Positions 1 through 7,921 are shown, counted from the stretch's first letter. The stretch: DNA of 17,044 nucleotides from an uncultured Peptococcaceae bacterium (GCA_937988745.1 CALKAR010000112.1:1-17044), one strand, 5' to 3'. Numbers and translations: made by a program. The notes: generated from the letters alone by a model not told the origin.

Positions 1-659
1 TTGCGATTCCGGGCCAGAGTCTTTAAGCTGTCCCACAGCCGCGGCTTTTCCTGCTTCAAATATTCTGGGTTTTCGTAACATCCAAAGGTTGAATAGAGGA
101 TCACGCCAGCTCCTAAAGCGCCATACAGAACGGCAGTCAGTGGATAACCCAAAGCTCCAGCGATCATCGGTGTCAGAGCAATACTGATGATCATCGCTAC
201 CAGTTGAAAGGCTTGGCGCATCGCATTTGTTTTGGCTCTAACAGCATCATCTTGGAATAATTCAGGAAAGAGAGCTCCGTAGTTGGCGTTGACGAGTGAG
301 TCGACAGTTCCAGTGAAGATATAGGTTATGAGGAAGTAGATGAACAAACTGCGGCCAGCCAGAGCAGCTGGCGGGTTGTAGAAGGCGACCAGTCCCAGCC
401 CCAATAGTGGAGCACCGACCACGAGCCACGGGCGCCGTCTGCCCCATCTCGTACGAGTCCGATCAGAAAGATAACCGTAGATTGGGTTATCAGCTGCGTC
501 AATAAAGGTATATATCAAAAGAACTAACGAAAACAGGGCGGTGCTTAAGCCTAACTTATCGACATAATAGATCGCGGCATAAGTCTTAAACATATTGATG
601 GGAATTGAGGTACCAAACATCCCAACGGCATAGCGCAGAGGCTTAGTCTTGCGTCCCAT
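1..659 (-). CDS. GPH-family (MelB-like) MFS sugar transporter, N-terminal 219 residues only
   Basis: This is the N-terminal part of a glycoside-pentoside-hexuronide transporter. The family moves sugars or glycosides across the cytoplasmic membrane, often with a cation. The frame is open from an ATG at 659 to the window edge, so the C-terminal half lies outside. Hydrophobic helices alternate with short loops. The diagnostic loop after helix 2 is present at about residues 54-77: D54-A-A-D-N-P, then GYLSDRTRTRWGRRRPWL. GGAGG sits 6 bases before the ATG (GGAGGAGAATCATG). MelB has two cation-site aspartates in a DxxxD arrangement; here residue 58, the second position, is Asn while residue 57 is Asp, so coupling may be altered. 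The substrate cannot be read from the sequence. It lies 72 bp downstream of nrdG on the same strand, with only a weak hairpin between. The family call is secure. Confidence 0.88.
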   Translation of the reverse strand, partial: MGRKTKPLRYAVGMFGTSIPINMFKTYAAIYYVDKLGLSTALFSLVLLIYTFIDAADNPIYGYLSDRTRTRWGRRRPWLVVGAPLLGLGLVAFYNPPAALAGRSLFIYFLITYIFTGTVDSLVNANYGALFPELFQDDAVRAKTNAMRQAFQLVAMIISIALTPMIAGALGYPLTAVLYGALGAGVILYSTFGCYENPEYLKQEKPRLWDSLKTLARNR

Positions 660-678
660 GATTCTCCTCCGTTCCTCC

Positions 679-695
679 AAAAAGTAGCCCTACTT
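679..695 (-). terminator. Weak hairpin plus T-run after nrdG
   Basis: On the minus strand AAGTA, a GGGC loop and TACTT form a 5-bp stem running into TTTTT. It lies about 40 bp after the nrdG stop and just before the ribosome-binding site of the transporter gene. The stem is short and AT-rich, so it would be a weak terminator or an attenuating structure at best. Confidence 0.3.
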
Positions 696-731
696 GTCAT
701 GGGTATTCGAGGATCAATATGTTAATACCTT

Positions 732-1418
732 CTAAACCCCCCTAACGATTACTTCATCTGCCCAGGCGTAAGCAGCTGCAGTAGCCTGAATAAACCATCC
801 GGGCCCATGGGGCTCCAGCATTCCGTACTCGCGATCTAGGGTCTTACCTGGCCGAAACTGCTGGAGAGCATATCGTTGAACCTGCCCAAACCATTCTCCA
901 ATCGCGTAAATATCTGATAGCTCCACTAATCCGGGAACTGCTGTGGTGCGCAGTTCATATGACACACCGAAGCCCTGCAGCAGCCGAACACTTTCTCTAA
1001 TCAAGGCCGGGTCCACCTTCGCTCCACAGGCTGCAGAATATTTCGCAGGCGAGCTCTTCACATCCACAGCGGTATAATCCACGAGCCCCTTTTCGAGGAG
1101 CCTATACAAAACCTGCGGAGCAGTGCCATTGGTATCCAGCTTGATGGCAAAACCCAGCTCCTTAATCTGCTCTAAGAAACCCTCTAGACCAGGCATGAGC
1201 GTCGGTTCCCCGCCAGAAACACAGACACCCTGGAGTTTACCAACCCGGTTTTTGAGAAAGTCTAGTACCTCCTGAAGAGAGAGACTCCCACTGCCAATCA
1301 CCAAGTCGGGGTTGTGACAGAAAGGGCAGCGCAAATTGCAGCCGGCGGCAAATACTGACGCCGCCGGCTTTCCTGGGAAATCTACCAATGTAAAGGGTAT
1401 CAATCCACCGAGCTTCAT
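732..1418 (-). CDS. nrdG: Anaerobic ribonucleoside-triphosphate reductase activating protein (radical SAM)
   Basis: A radical-SAM activase of 228 residues. It uses a [4Fe-4S] cluster and S-adenosylmethionine to place the glycyl radical on NrdD in the cytoplasm. The cluster motif CxxxCxxC is CNLRCPFC at about residues 28-35. It is followed by the SAM-binding glycine motif SGGEPT and by the partial TIM-barrel pattern KLDTNGTAPQVL. Length and the opening GLIPFTLVDFPGK fit the NrdG2-type activases (about 190-230 aa) rather than the shorter E. coli NrdG. The ATG at 1418 directly follows the nrdD stop with no gap. GAGGTG inside the last nrdD codons serves as ribosome-binding site, so the two genes are co-transcribed and probably translationally coupled. 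Related pyruvate formate-lyase-type activases are the main alternative, but the nrdD neighbour settles the role. Confidence 0.93.
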   Translation of the reverse strand: MKLGGLIPFTLVDFPGKPAASVFAAGCNLRCPFCHNPDLVIGSGSLSLQEVLDFLKNRVGKLQGVCVSGGEPTLMPGLEGFLEQIKELGFAIKLDTNGTAPQVLYRLLEKGLVDYTAVDVKSSPAKYSAACGAKVDPALIRESVRLLQGFGVSYELRTTAVPGLVELSDIYAIGEWFGQVQRYALQQFRPGKTLDREYGMLEPHGPGWFIQATAAAYAWADEVIVRGV

Positions 1419-3218
1419 CTACGCACCTCGGATTGCCTCGAAAGTCTGTCGGTCCACAAACTCAGCCTTTTTACCGATGTTCCAGTTCTTCACAGGGCGG
1501 TAAAAGCCCACAACACGGCTCCACACTTCAGCCGCTTCGCCGCAGTGTGGACACTCCGGCTGCTCACCTCTTAGATATCCGTGTTCAGCGCAGATGCTGA
1601 ACGTAGGTGTCAGAGTAAAATAAGGAATCTCATACTGTGTAAATACAGTCCGCAGAGTTTCACGCACTGCATTCACATCATCAACCTGCTCCCCTAAGAA
1701 GGCGTGAAACACTGTACCTCCTGTATAGAGTACCTGCAGATCGTTCTGCAGATCGAGAGCGGCAAAAAGATCCTGAGTGTAATCTACAGGCAGCTGCGTC
1801 GAGTTAGTATAATAGATACCTTCGCCTTCACCAGCTGTTTTGATCAGAGGATACATCGCTTTGTCGAGCTTAGCAAGACGATAAGAAGTGCCTTCGGCAG
1901 GGGTTGCCTCGAGATTGAAAAGCTGTCCTGTTTCTTCTTGGAACTCCATCAAGCGGTCACGCATGAAATGAAGCACCTCTTGAGCAAATCTCTGACCCTC
2001 CGCTGTTGTCAGGTTACAGCCCATAAAGTTGAGCAGCGCTTCATTCATCCCTACAAGTCCGATTGTGTTAAAATGATTGGCCCAATACTCACCGAAGCGC
2101 TGATACACGCCGTCCAGATAGGTCCGGGAATATGGGAACAATCCTCTATTCATCAGTTCTTCCAGCACACGCCGCTTGAGCAGCAGGCTTTCTTTCGCCA
2201 GCTCCATCAGCTTCCTAAGTCGCTGGAAAAATTCATCTTTATCACTGCTTAGGTAACCTAGACGAGGTAGGTTTATCGTCACTACCCCAATGGAGCCGGT
2301 GAGAGGGTTGGCACCAAACAGGCCGCCTCCTCGCTTGCGCAGTTCTCGCGCATCCAAGCGCAGCCGGCAGCACATGCTGCGCACATCATCGGGGGAAAGA
2401 TCCGAATTGAGGAAATTAGTAAAGTATGGGATACCATATTTGGCCGTCATTTCCAAAACCTTCGAGAAAACAGGCGAATCCCAATCTAGATCTTCTGTGA
2501 TGTTGTATGTTGGGATGGGAAAACTAAAAATCCGTCCTCTCGCATCCCCTTCCATCATCACTTCACAGAAAGCCATGTTGAGCATATCCATTTCAGCTTG
2601 GTAATCACCGTAGACTGTATCTAAATACTCCCCACCAATGATTACCGGGCTCTGTGCCAGCTGGCCTGATGGTGTAAGGTCCATAGTAATATTCACAAAG
2701 GGAGTTTGGAACCCAACCCGAGTGGGTACGTTTAGGTTAAAAATGAACTCCTGAAGAGCCTGCTTAACCTGAGAGTAATCTAAGCCATCATGCCGAATAA
2801 AAGGAGCCAGGTATGTATCAAAGTTGGCAAAGGCCTGGGCCCCAGCAGCTTCACCTTGCAGAGTATAAAAGAAATTGACCACCTGGCCCAAAGCTGTACG
2901 AAAATGCCTTGCCGGGGCGCTCTCCACCTTCTCGTTGACTCCGGCAAAACCTTTCAAGAGGAGATCCTCCAAGTTCCATCCGCAGCAGTATGGGGCCAAG
3001 AGGCCTAAGTCATGAATATGGAAATCACCCTGCACATGAGCATCTCTAATTTCAGCGGGATATACTTCCTCCAACCAATATTTAGCGCTCACTGCAGCGA
3101 TAATGTGATTGTTCAGCCCCTGAAGAGAGTAGTTCATGTTGCTGTTTTCATTTACCCGCCAGTCCGACCGCTCCAAATATTCGCTGATCAGCTGTTTTGC
3201 ATCCACCAGAGTATCCAC
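1419..3218 (-). CDS. nrdD: Anaerobic (class III) ribonucleoside-triphosphate reductase
   Basis: A glycyl-radical enzyme that reduces ribonucleotides to deoxyribonucleotides without oxygen. The frame opens at a TTG at 3314, but I place the start at GTG 3218. GGGAGGA stands 7 bases before it, and the protein then begins VDTLVDAKQLISEYL and leads into the family block WRVNENSNMNYSLQGLN. From this start it has 599 residues. Visible landmarks are FHIHDLGLLAPYCCGW (Cys78/79), the SMCCRLRLD thiyl-radical region (Cys283/284), GSIGVVTINLPR, a C-terminal zinc-type cluster with CPHC, and the glycyl-radical loop RVVGFYRPVKNWNIGKK (Gly571). The N-terminal ATP-cone of about 90 residues found in E. coli NrdD is absent, so dATP control may be missing. 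Two NrdR-like sites lie in the promoter. The call is secure; only the start is open to doubt. Confidence 0.95.
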   Translation of the reverse strand: MDTLVDAKQLISEYLERSDWRVNENSNMNYSLQGLNNHIIAAVSAKYWLEEVYPAEIRDAHVQGDFHIHDLGLLAPYCCGWNLEDLLLKGFAGVNEKVESAPARHFRTALGQVVNFFYTLQGEAAGAQAFANFDTYLAPFIRHDGLDYSQVKQALQEFIFNLNVPTRVGFQTPFVNITMDLTPSGQLAQSPVIIGGEYLDTVYGDYQAEMDMLNMAFCEVMMEGDARGRIFSFPIPTYNITEDLDWDSPVFSKVLEMTAKYGIPYFTNFLNSDLSPDDVRSMCCRLRLDARELRKRGGGLFGANPLTGSIGVVTINLPRLGYLSSDKDEFFQRLRKLMELAKESLLLKRRVLEELMNRGLFPYSRTYLDGVYQRFGEYWANHFNTIGLVGMNEALLNFMGCNLTTAEGQRFAQEVLHFMRDRLMEFQEETGQLFNLEATPAEGTSYRLAKLDKAMYPLIKTAGEGEGIYYTNSTQLPVDYTQDLFAALDLQNDLQVLYTGGTVFHAFLGEQVDDVNAVRETLRTVFTQYEIPYFTLTPTFSICAEHGYLRGEQPECPHCGEAAEVWSRVVGFYRPVKNWNIGKKAEFVDRQTFEAIRGA

Positions 3219-3331
3219 CGAATGTCCTCCCTTTCCAAAATCAAAGCCCTTCCATTTTCGGAAGGTCCTCTCTTTAGTTCGCTGCACAGTAAGCTTTTCC
3301 TTGCGGAAAATCAATGTCTTTCAATTCAGAA

Positions 3332-3395
3332 TCGCAACATATTGTGGATGGCTGAAATGCCAAGCCACTATATATGCCACTTCGCGCCTTTGGAA
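3332..3395 (-). promoter_or_regulatory. nrdD promoter with two NrdR-box-like sites
   Basis: On the minus strand a -10-like TATAGT (3372-3367) lies 17 bp after a weak -35-like TTCCAA (3395-3390). Two sites resemble the NrdR consensus acaCWAtATaTwGtgt. Read on the plus strand, tcgCAACATATTGtgg (3332-3347) matches at 12 of 16 positions. ccaCTATATATGccac (3365-3380) has a good first half and a poor second half. Their matching positions are 33 bp apart, about three helical turns, as expected for the paired boxes NrdR uses to repress ribonucleotide reductase genes. The second site overlaps the -10. The promoter lies partly in the 3' end of the upstream dehydrogenase gene. Assignment is by eye. Confidence 0.45.
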
Positions 3396-3397
3396 TT

Positions 3398-4200
3398 CTA
3401 TTTCAAATCAAATAGATGAAGGGCCAAGAAGTCGCCTAGGCGTGGAAATAAAACATAGAACCGATAAGCAAACTCCATAATCCAAGGAAGGTTAATCTCT
3501 CGGCGAGGCCGCCGCATGGCTCCTACCACGCGCTGAGCAACTCTTTCCGCGTCGAGAATCACAAACCCGACTCGTTTCAGATAATCCCCGCTTTGATCAG
3601 CGGCTGTGAAGAAGTCTGTGTTAATAGGTCCCGGATTAACCGTCGTAACATGCACTCCGTGTGGTTTAAGCTCCAAGCGCAGAGCGTTGGAATAGCCAAT
3701 CACCGCAAATTTCGTCGCTGGATAGCAGGTTGATTTAGGAGTGGCCGACTTGCCACCCTGGGATGCGATATTGATGATGTGTCCCTGCCTTCTTTCTTTC
3801 ATGTGTCTGGCCACGCGCTTTGTAATATGCATTAAGCCAAGAACATTAACGCGAAACATTCGCTCAGCAATTTCCATATCTAAATCTACTGCCTCAGCAA
3901 AATGACCAAAACCGGCGTTGTTAACCAGCACATCAATGGCTCCAAACTCCGTTAGAACTCCATCCACAACCTGCGCAATTTCCTCAGGGTTAGCCATGTC
4001 AAGCTTTACTGCCTTGGCCTGTGTTCCAGATAGCTCAGCGCATCGATTTGCAACCTTCTGAAGCTTATCGAGCCGCCTGGCCGCGACTACGACCGTCGCT
4101 CCTGCTTCCGCGGCCTTGAAGCAATCTGCTCACCCAGGCCGCTAGAACCGCCGGTTATGAAAACCGTCTTACCAGATAAAAACCTTTCTTTTCGATTCAT
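3398..4200 (-). pseudogene. Short-chain dehydrogenase/reductase, broken by a one-base frameshift
   Basis: A classical SDR (NAD(P)-dependent oxidoreductase; substrate unknown) split between two frames. From ATG 4200, with GGAGG 9 bases upstream, the first frame gives M-N-R-K and the cofactor motif TGGSSGLGEQIA, then stops at a TAG at 4089-4087 after 37 codons. Near 4119-4122 the coding signal moves to another frame: FKAAEAGATVVVAARRLDKL, then LDMANPEE, VLVNNAGFG, and the catalytic Ser and YPATK (YxxxK) residues, ending at 3398. One missing base after ATTGC restores a protein of about 267 residues, normal for the family. No second lesion is visible, so this is either a recent mutation or a sequence error. 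The ATG at 3997 would give a 199-residue product with no nucleotide-binding motif, an unlikely enzyme. It follows the TraX-like gene by 6 bp, so the two are probably co-transcribed. Confidence 0.85.
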
Positions 4201-4206
4201 GCAGTG

Positions 4207-4917
4207 CTACCTCCAGCGCAGTAATCCTAATATAACTAAGTGCAGAGGATAAAACCCATAGAACAGCCATTTGCTCCACGCTCCTCCACCACGCTCGCCA
4301 TTGTATAATCGAGGAAGTAAGAAGCCAAGCAGTAAACCTCCGTGGTACCAGCTGTTGGCTAGAGCTCTTCTAAAGTCCAATCCGAAACTCATCTCGGCGG
4401 CCAGCTGACCAGCGATCAGAACGATAATCATTGTGCCCATGACTATGTTGAGCCTCACCCGGTCCCTTTCGAAAATATGGAAGAGCAGGCACATGGCAAC
4501 ACCGAACATGCTCCAATCAGCAGGACCGGACAAAATGGTTAACAGAATCACAGCCATCCAGCGGCGGCTATCGTCGGTGATGGTTTCCCAGCAGTGAATT
4601 GCAAGCAGCCCTAAGGTGAGGGTGTAAATCACGTTTAGAGGAAAGAACCCTGGCCTGCCAAAGTTGTAGTACGAAAACGGCAGCTGCGAAACGATAGCAA
4701 ACAGAGCGAGCCGCCCAGAATAGCGCGGCAGCGAGCGGGTATGTTTGTACCCTTGAACAATAAAAAAGCACATGGTAGGCGCGGTTATTCGGCCCACAAA
4801 GTGGATTGCCTGCCCCAGGGCTGTATCCAAGGGTACAAAGGCCCAGGCAATGTGGTCAATGAGCATCGCAATAATGGCAATCAGTTTCAGCTGAAAAGCA
4901 TTTAGACCCTTTGTCAA
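4207..4917 (-). CDS. TraX-family integral membrane protein
   Basis: A polytopic membrane protein of 236 residues resembling the TraX family. Its founder acetylates F-pilin in conjugation, but chromosomal copies are common in Bacillota and have no established role. The family block near the N-terminus is visible: LKLIAIIAMLIDHIAW, then HFVGRITAPTMCFFIVQGYK, and further on FPLNVIYTLTLGLL. About seven or eight hydrophobic segments alternate with basic loops. The frame extends up to 5022, but I choose TTG at 4917. GGGAGGA precedes it with about 7 bases spacing, the protein then starts LTKGLNAFQ, and the longer version would overlap the divergent exporter gene. No other conjugation gene is in the window, so a plasmid-transfer role is not supported. 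The adjacent dehydrogenase starts 6 bp downstream. Confidence 0.8.
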   Translation of the reverse strand: MTKGLNAFQLKLIAIIAMLIDHIAWAFVPLDTALGQAIHFVGRITAPTMCFFIVQGYKHTRSLPRYSGRLALFAIVSQLPFSYYNFGRPGFFPLNVIYTLTLGLLAIHCWETITDDSRRWMAVILLTILSGPADWSMFGVAMCLLFHIFERDRVRLNIVMGTMIIVLIAGQLAAEMSFGLDFRRALANSWYHGGLLLGFLLPRLYNGERGGGAWSKWLFYGFYPLHLVILGLLRWR

Positions 4918-4991
4918 AGCGGCTCCTCCCTTAAGCAGGATGGTAATCACACTCGTCGAAGTAAATGACAGCAGTTGTGAGGAGGTACAGC

Positions 4992-5897
4992 GTGAAACCA
5001 TATATTGCAGCATTTTTGTCATCGTGTTTATTCGGACTATCTTTCACCTTTTCCCGCAGTGCCCTGCAGCATGTGGATGCCATGCAGATGCTAGCTTTCC
5101 GTTTTGTCACTGCGGCCGCTTTAATGCACATCCTCAGGGCAGCAGGGATAATTAAGGTAGAACTTCGCCTCAAACAGATTGGCCCCCTGCTCGTGATGGG
5201 CCTTATTCAGCCCGTTCTTTATTTTATTTTTGAAACTGTAGGAATTGCCCTTACTTCGGCATCTGAGGCGAGTATTGTGGTGGCTCTCATCCCTGTGTTT
5301 ACCGTCTTCTTTGCCATCATATTTCTCAAAGAACGCCCCAGTGGCCTGCAGCTCATTTTCGCAGCGGTGTCAGTAAGCGGCGTTATTCTGATTGCCGTCG
5401 TAGAAGCTCTGGGACAAACCAGCGGCAACCTGGCAGGACTCCTCATTCTCTTAGGCGCGCCCATCTGTGCGGCCTGCTTTACTGTGCTGTCCCGCCACTT
5501 TTCGGTTCGCTATCGCCCGGCTGAAATCACATTTGTTATGATGAACCTCAGTGCCGTGGCCTTCACAGTGCTGGCGATTTTAGAACAAGCCCGGCAGAGT
5601 CAGCTAGGTGCTTTCTTCGCTCCACTCGCTTACCCGCCTGTATGGACAGCTATCCTTTATCTCGGCGCAGGCTCATCGGTAGGCGCGTTTTTCCTGACAA
5701 ATTACACTCTGTCTAAAATCGAAGCTTCTCAGATGAGCGTGTTCAACAACCTGACCACCCTAATCGCAGTAGCCGCTGCGGTACTGATCTTAAAAGAGCC
5801 CCTCCACTGGTATCATATAGTGGGAGGAGCTCTGATTGTCGGTGGTGTGTGGGGCACAACCTCAGCTGCTGCCAAAAAGGATAGCAGCCAATCTTAG
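4992..5897 (+). CDS. DMT-superfamily EamA transporter
   Basis: A drug/metabolite transporter of 301 residues made of two EamA repeats, about ten transmembrane helices in all. Such proteins usually export amino acids or small metabolites; the substrate cannot be inferred here. Helix 1 reads YIAAFLSSCLFGLSFTFSR. The conserved end of repeat 1 (SIVVALIPVFTVFFAIIFLK) and of repeat 2 (MSVFNNLTTLIAVAAAVLIL) each lead into the typical KE-plus-helix pattern (LKERPSG, LKEPLHW). I choose GTG at 4992 because GGAGG ends 6 bases before it; an ATG in the same frame at 4965 lacks such a site. It is the only plus-strand gene found. It diverges from the TraX-like gene across about 74 bp and converges on pepT, with one base between the stop codons. 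Confidence 0.88.
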   Translation: MKPYIAAFLSSCLFGLSFTFSRSALQHVDAMQMLAFRFVTAAALMHILRAAGIIKVELRLKQIGPLLVMGLIQPVLYFIFETVGIALTSASEASIVVALIPVFTVFFAIIFLKERPSGLQLIFAAVSVSGVILIAVVEALGQTSGNLAGLLILLGAPICAACFTVLSRHFSVRYRPAEITFVMMNLSAVAFTVLAILEQARQSQLGAFFAPLAYPPVWTAILYLGAGSSVGAFFLTNYTLSKIEASQMSVFNNLTTLIAVAAAVLILKEPLHWYHIVGGALIVGGVWGTTSAAAKKDSSQS

Positions 5898-5898
5898 C

Positions 5899-7131
5899 CT
5901 AGGGTTTATATGTCGCATATCTTTCTGCAAGCTTCACTAGAACCTGAACACATTTATCCATGGCCTGCGCAGAAGCAAATTCCAGCGTACTGTGGTGGTT
6001 GTGGCTGCCTGTACCTAGGTTAGGACAGGGAAGCCCCATAAAGGAAAGTCTTGCCCCATCAGTACCGCCGCGAACTGGTTTGCTGCTAGGCTCACCGCCT
6101 ATTTCTCGGACTGCCCAGTAGGCGTTTTCGATCAGATGCCAGTGAGGCTCAATCATTTCTCTCATATTACGATAGCTGTCTTTGATCTCGACTTGGACTG
6201 TATCTGCACCGTACTTGGCGTTGAGCCATTCAGCGGCCTGCAGAACAGTCTCTTTTTTCTGCTGTAGTTTCTCTTCATCGTGATCGCGCAAAATGTAGAC
6301 CAGCTCAGCCTCTTCTACGGTGCCTTCCATTTGAGTCAAGTGGTAAAAGCCTTCATAGCCAGCCGTCGTTTCGGGCCGTTCGGCCGTCGGAAGAAGTGCT
6401 GTAAATTCGGCAGCAATCAAGTTGGCGTTCTTCATCTTGCCTTTGGCGGTACCAGGATGGATGTTCTTGCCTTTGATCGATATCACAGCTGTAGATGCGT
6501 TAAAGGTCTCATACTCTACCTCGCCAAAGGCGCCACCATCTACGGTATAAGCGAATTGGGCACCAAACCCTTCAACATCAAACTTATCAGCACCGCGGCC
6601 GATTTCCTCATCAGGAGTAAAAGCGATTTTGATGTCACCATGTTTGATGTCAGGATTGGTAAGTAGAATCTCGGCCATGGTGAGAATCTCCGCGATACCA
6701 GCTTTGTTGTCAGCTCCAAGGAGGGTGGTGCCATCGGTGACTACTAAATCATCACCAACATAATCATTCAGCATTGGGAACTCGTCAGGGCTTAGGACAA
6801 TACCCAGCTGCTCGTTTAGAACAATGTCGCCGCCATCGTAGTTTTCGACTACTCGGGCTTTCACGTTTTCAAATGGAACATCCCGAACCACGTCCATGTG
6901 GGCAATGAATCCGATTGTGACACCCTGCCAATCAGGAATGTTGGCGGGAATGGTTCCGTAAACATAGCCGTGTTCGTCAACGCGCGCATCGGTAATTCCC
7001 ATAGACCGCATTTCTTCAACTAGGACCCGCGCCAGTACGAGCTGTTCTTCTGTGCTGGGGCAGTCTGGGTTTCTGCTGTCCGAGGCGGTAGGATACTGCG
7101 CATACGTCAACAACCGTTCATAAGCACGCAT
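5899..7131 (-). CDS. pepT: Peptidase T (tripeptide aminopeptidase)
   Basis: A zinc-dependent cytosolic aminopeptidase of the M20 family that removes the N-terminal residue from tripeptides. At 410 residues it matches PepT of enteric bacteria (about 408). Metal and catalytic residues are in the expected order: FIAHMD (His78, Asp80), LLGADNKAG (Asp142 bridging), TPDEEIG (Glu176 base, Glu177), TVDGG (Asp199), and a C-terminal SHNHH with His380 at the ligand position. The dimerisation insert falls between, with KGKNIHPGTAKGKM. The ATG at 7131 has AAGGAG about 7 bases upstream. It starts 11 bp after the HAD phosphatase stop on the same strand, so the two are probably one transcript driven from the promoter near 7899. 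Broader M20 di- or tripeptidases are the only alternative. Confidence 0.95.
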   Translation of the reverse strand: MRAYERLLTYAQYPTASDSRNPDCPSTEEQLVLARVLVEEMRSMGITDARVDEHGYVYGTIPANIPDWQGVTIGFIAHMDVVRDVPFENVKARVVENYDGGDIVLNEQLGIVLSPDEFPMLNDYVGDDLVVTDGTTLLGADNKAGIAEILTMAEILLTNPDIKHGDIKIAFTPDEEIGRGADKFDVEGFGAQFAYTVDGGAFGEVEYETFNASTAVISIKGKNIHPGTAKGKMKNANLIAAEFTALLPTAERPETTAGYEGFYHLTQMEGTVEEAELVYILRDHDEEKLQQKKETVLQAAEWLNAKYGADTVQVEIKDSYRNMREMIEPHWHLIENAYWAVREIGGEPSSKPVRGGTDGARLSFMGLPCPNLGTGSHNHHSTLEFASAQAMDKCVQVLVKLAERYATYKP

Positions 7132-7142
7132 GGTTTCACTCC

Positions 7143-7862
7143 TTATTGTTTATCTACTTCAGGCAGAGATTGCACGTATTGATAGAAATCGGCAAGACTT
7201 CCATGCTTAAATTGGGAAATATCTACTTCATCTTTGTTAATCAGGCAGTCGGTGACGAGAAAGGTGTCCATCCCCAGCTCCTGCACACACATATCTTCGC
7301 GCACATCATTACCGACCATCATGCAGTCCTCAGCATCCCTGCCGATGCGGACCAAGATCTCTTCGTAATAGCCTAAATTAGGCTTTGCGTAATGACAATC
7401 CTCGTAGGTGGTAATAAGTACGAAATCGTCTTTGTTAAGACCAGCCCACGCGATCCGGGCAAAGGTGGCTTCTTTAGGAAAAATGGCGTTGGTAGCCAGC
7501 ACCAGCTGATAGCCCTTCTCTTTCAGGTCCTTGATGCATTCCGCCGCCAAAGGAGTAGGATCAACGGCGTGCTTCACCTGCTCAAACTCGTTGAGATAAA
7601 AGCTGCGGAATAGGGGCTTGTCTTGAAAAACTCTCTCTCCCACGATCTTGCTCGCTGTCTCGAAGAAACGGTCCTCATTCGTAACCTCCCCATTGTTGGC
7701 TTGCATAGCCTCGAGGCCCACTAAGAGTGCCTCTACTAAACGGCGAGGTTCGTAGCCAGCCGAAGCACATTTCTTACTCAGTTCGTGAAAATAAGCATGC
7801 ATAAAGGTTTCCATATCCAAGGGCAGCAGTGTTCCGTCTAAGTCAAACAAGATAGTATCCAT
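7143..7862 (-). CDS. HAD-superfamily hydrolase (phosphatase-like)
   Basis: A cytosolic haloacid-dehalogenase-fold hydrolase of 239 residues, probably a small-molecule phosphatase; the substrate is unknown. All four HAD motifs are seen: FDLDGT with nucleophile Asp7 and acid Asp9, motif II Thr124 in VLATNA, motif III Lys160 in YAKPN, and motif IV GNDVREDM with Asp186 binding magnesium. A helical cap domain (about residues 15-85) lies between motifs I and II, a C1-type cap. An in-frame GTG at 7880 exists, but ATG at 7862 is preferred: GGAGGAGAG lies just upstream and the protein then begins MDTILFDLDGT as usual. A near-consensus promoter lies about 30 bp upstream, and pepT follows 11 bp downstream. 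Confidence 0.87.
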   Translation of the reverse strand: MDTILFDLDGTLLPLDMETFMHAYFHELSKKCASAGYEPRRLVEALLVGLEAMQANNGEVTNEDRFFETASKIVGERVFQDKPLFRSFYLNEFEQVKHAVDPTPLAAECIKDLKEKGYQLVLATNAIFPKEATFARIAWAGLNKDDFVLITTYEDCHYAKPNLGYYEEILVRIGRDAEDCMMVGNDVREDMCVQELGMDTFLVTDCLINKDEVDISQFKHGSLADFYQYVQSLPEVDKQ

Positions 7863-7893
7863 GATAATTCTCTCCTCCACCGTTATTCCCTAT

Positions 7894-7899
7894 ATTATA
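7894..7899 (-). promoter_or_regulatory. Sigma-A-type -10 element of the HAD-pepT operon
   Basis: The minus strand reads TGTTATAAT, a perfect TATAAT with a partial extended -10. It lies about 30 bp before the phosphatase ATG and just after the terminator at 7922-7950. The -35 region at 17-18 bp is poor (TCGTGT or TTCGTG), so the extended -10 may compensate. Confidence 0.55.
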
Positions 7900-7921
7900 A
7901 CAGACTGCTGCTCCGGACACG

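Noticed and set aside
1704..3480. Several long plus-strand frames opposite nrdD
   Set aside because: They lie antisense to a clearly coding gene, have no family resemblance and no ribosome-binding sites; they are shadows of nrdD codon structure.
3592..3602. Nine-base match TGATCAGCG between the CRISPR spacer and the dehydrogenase gene
   Set aside because: Matches of this length are expected by chance a few times in 17 kb on both strands; it does not indicate a self-targeting spacer.
3398..3997. Standalone 199-residue dehydrogenase
   Set aside because: It lacks the TGxxxGxG cofactor motif, which is found upstream in another frame; better explained as the 3' part of a frameshifted 267-residue gene.
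4931..5173. Minus-strand 80-codon frame opposite the EamA gene
   Set aside because: Antisense to transmembrane codons of a confident gene, cysteine- and serine-rich composition typical of a shadow frame.
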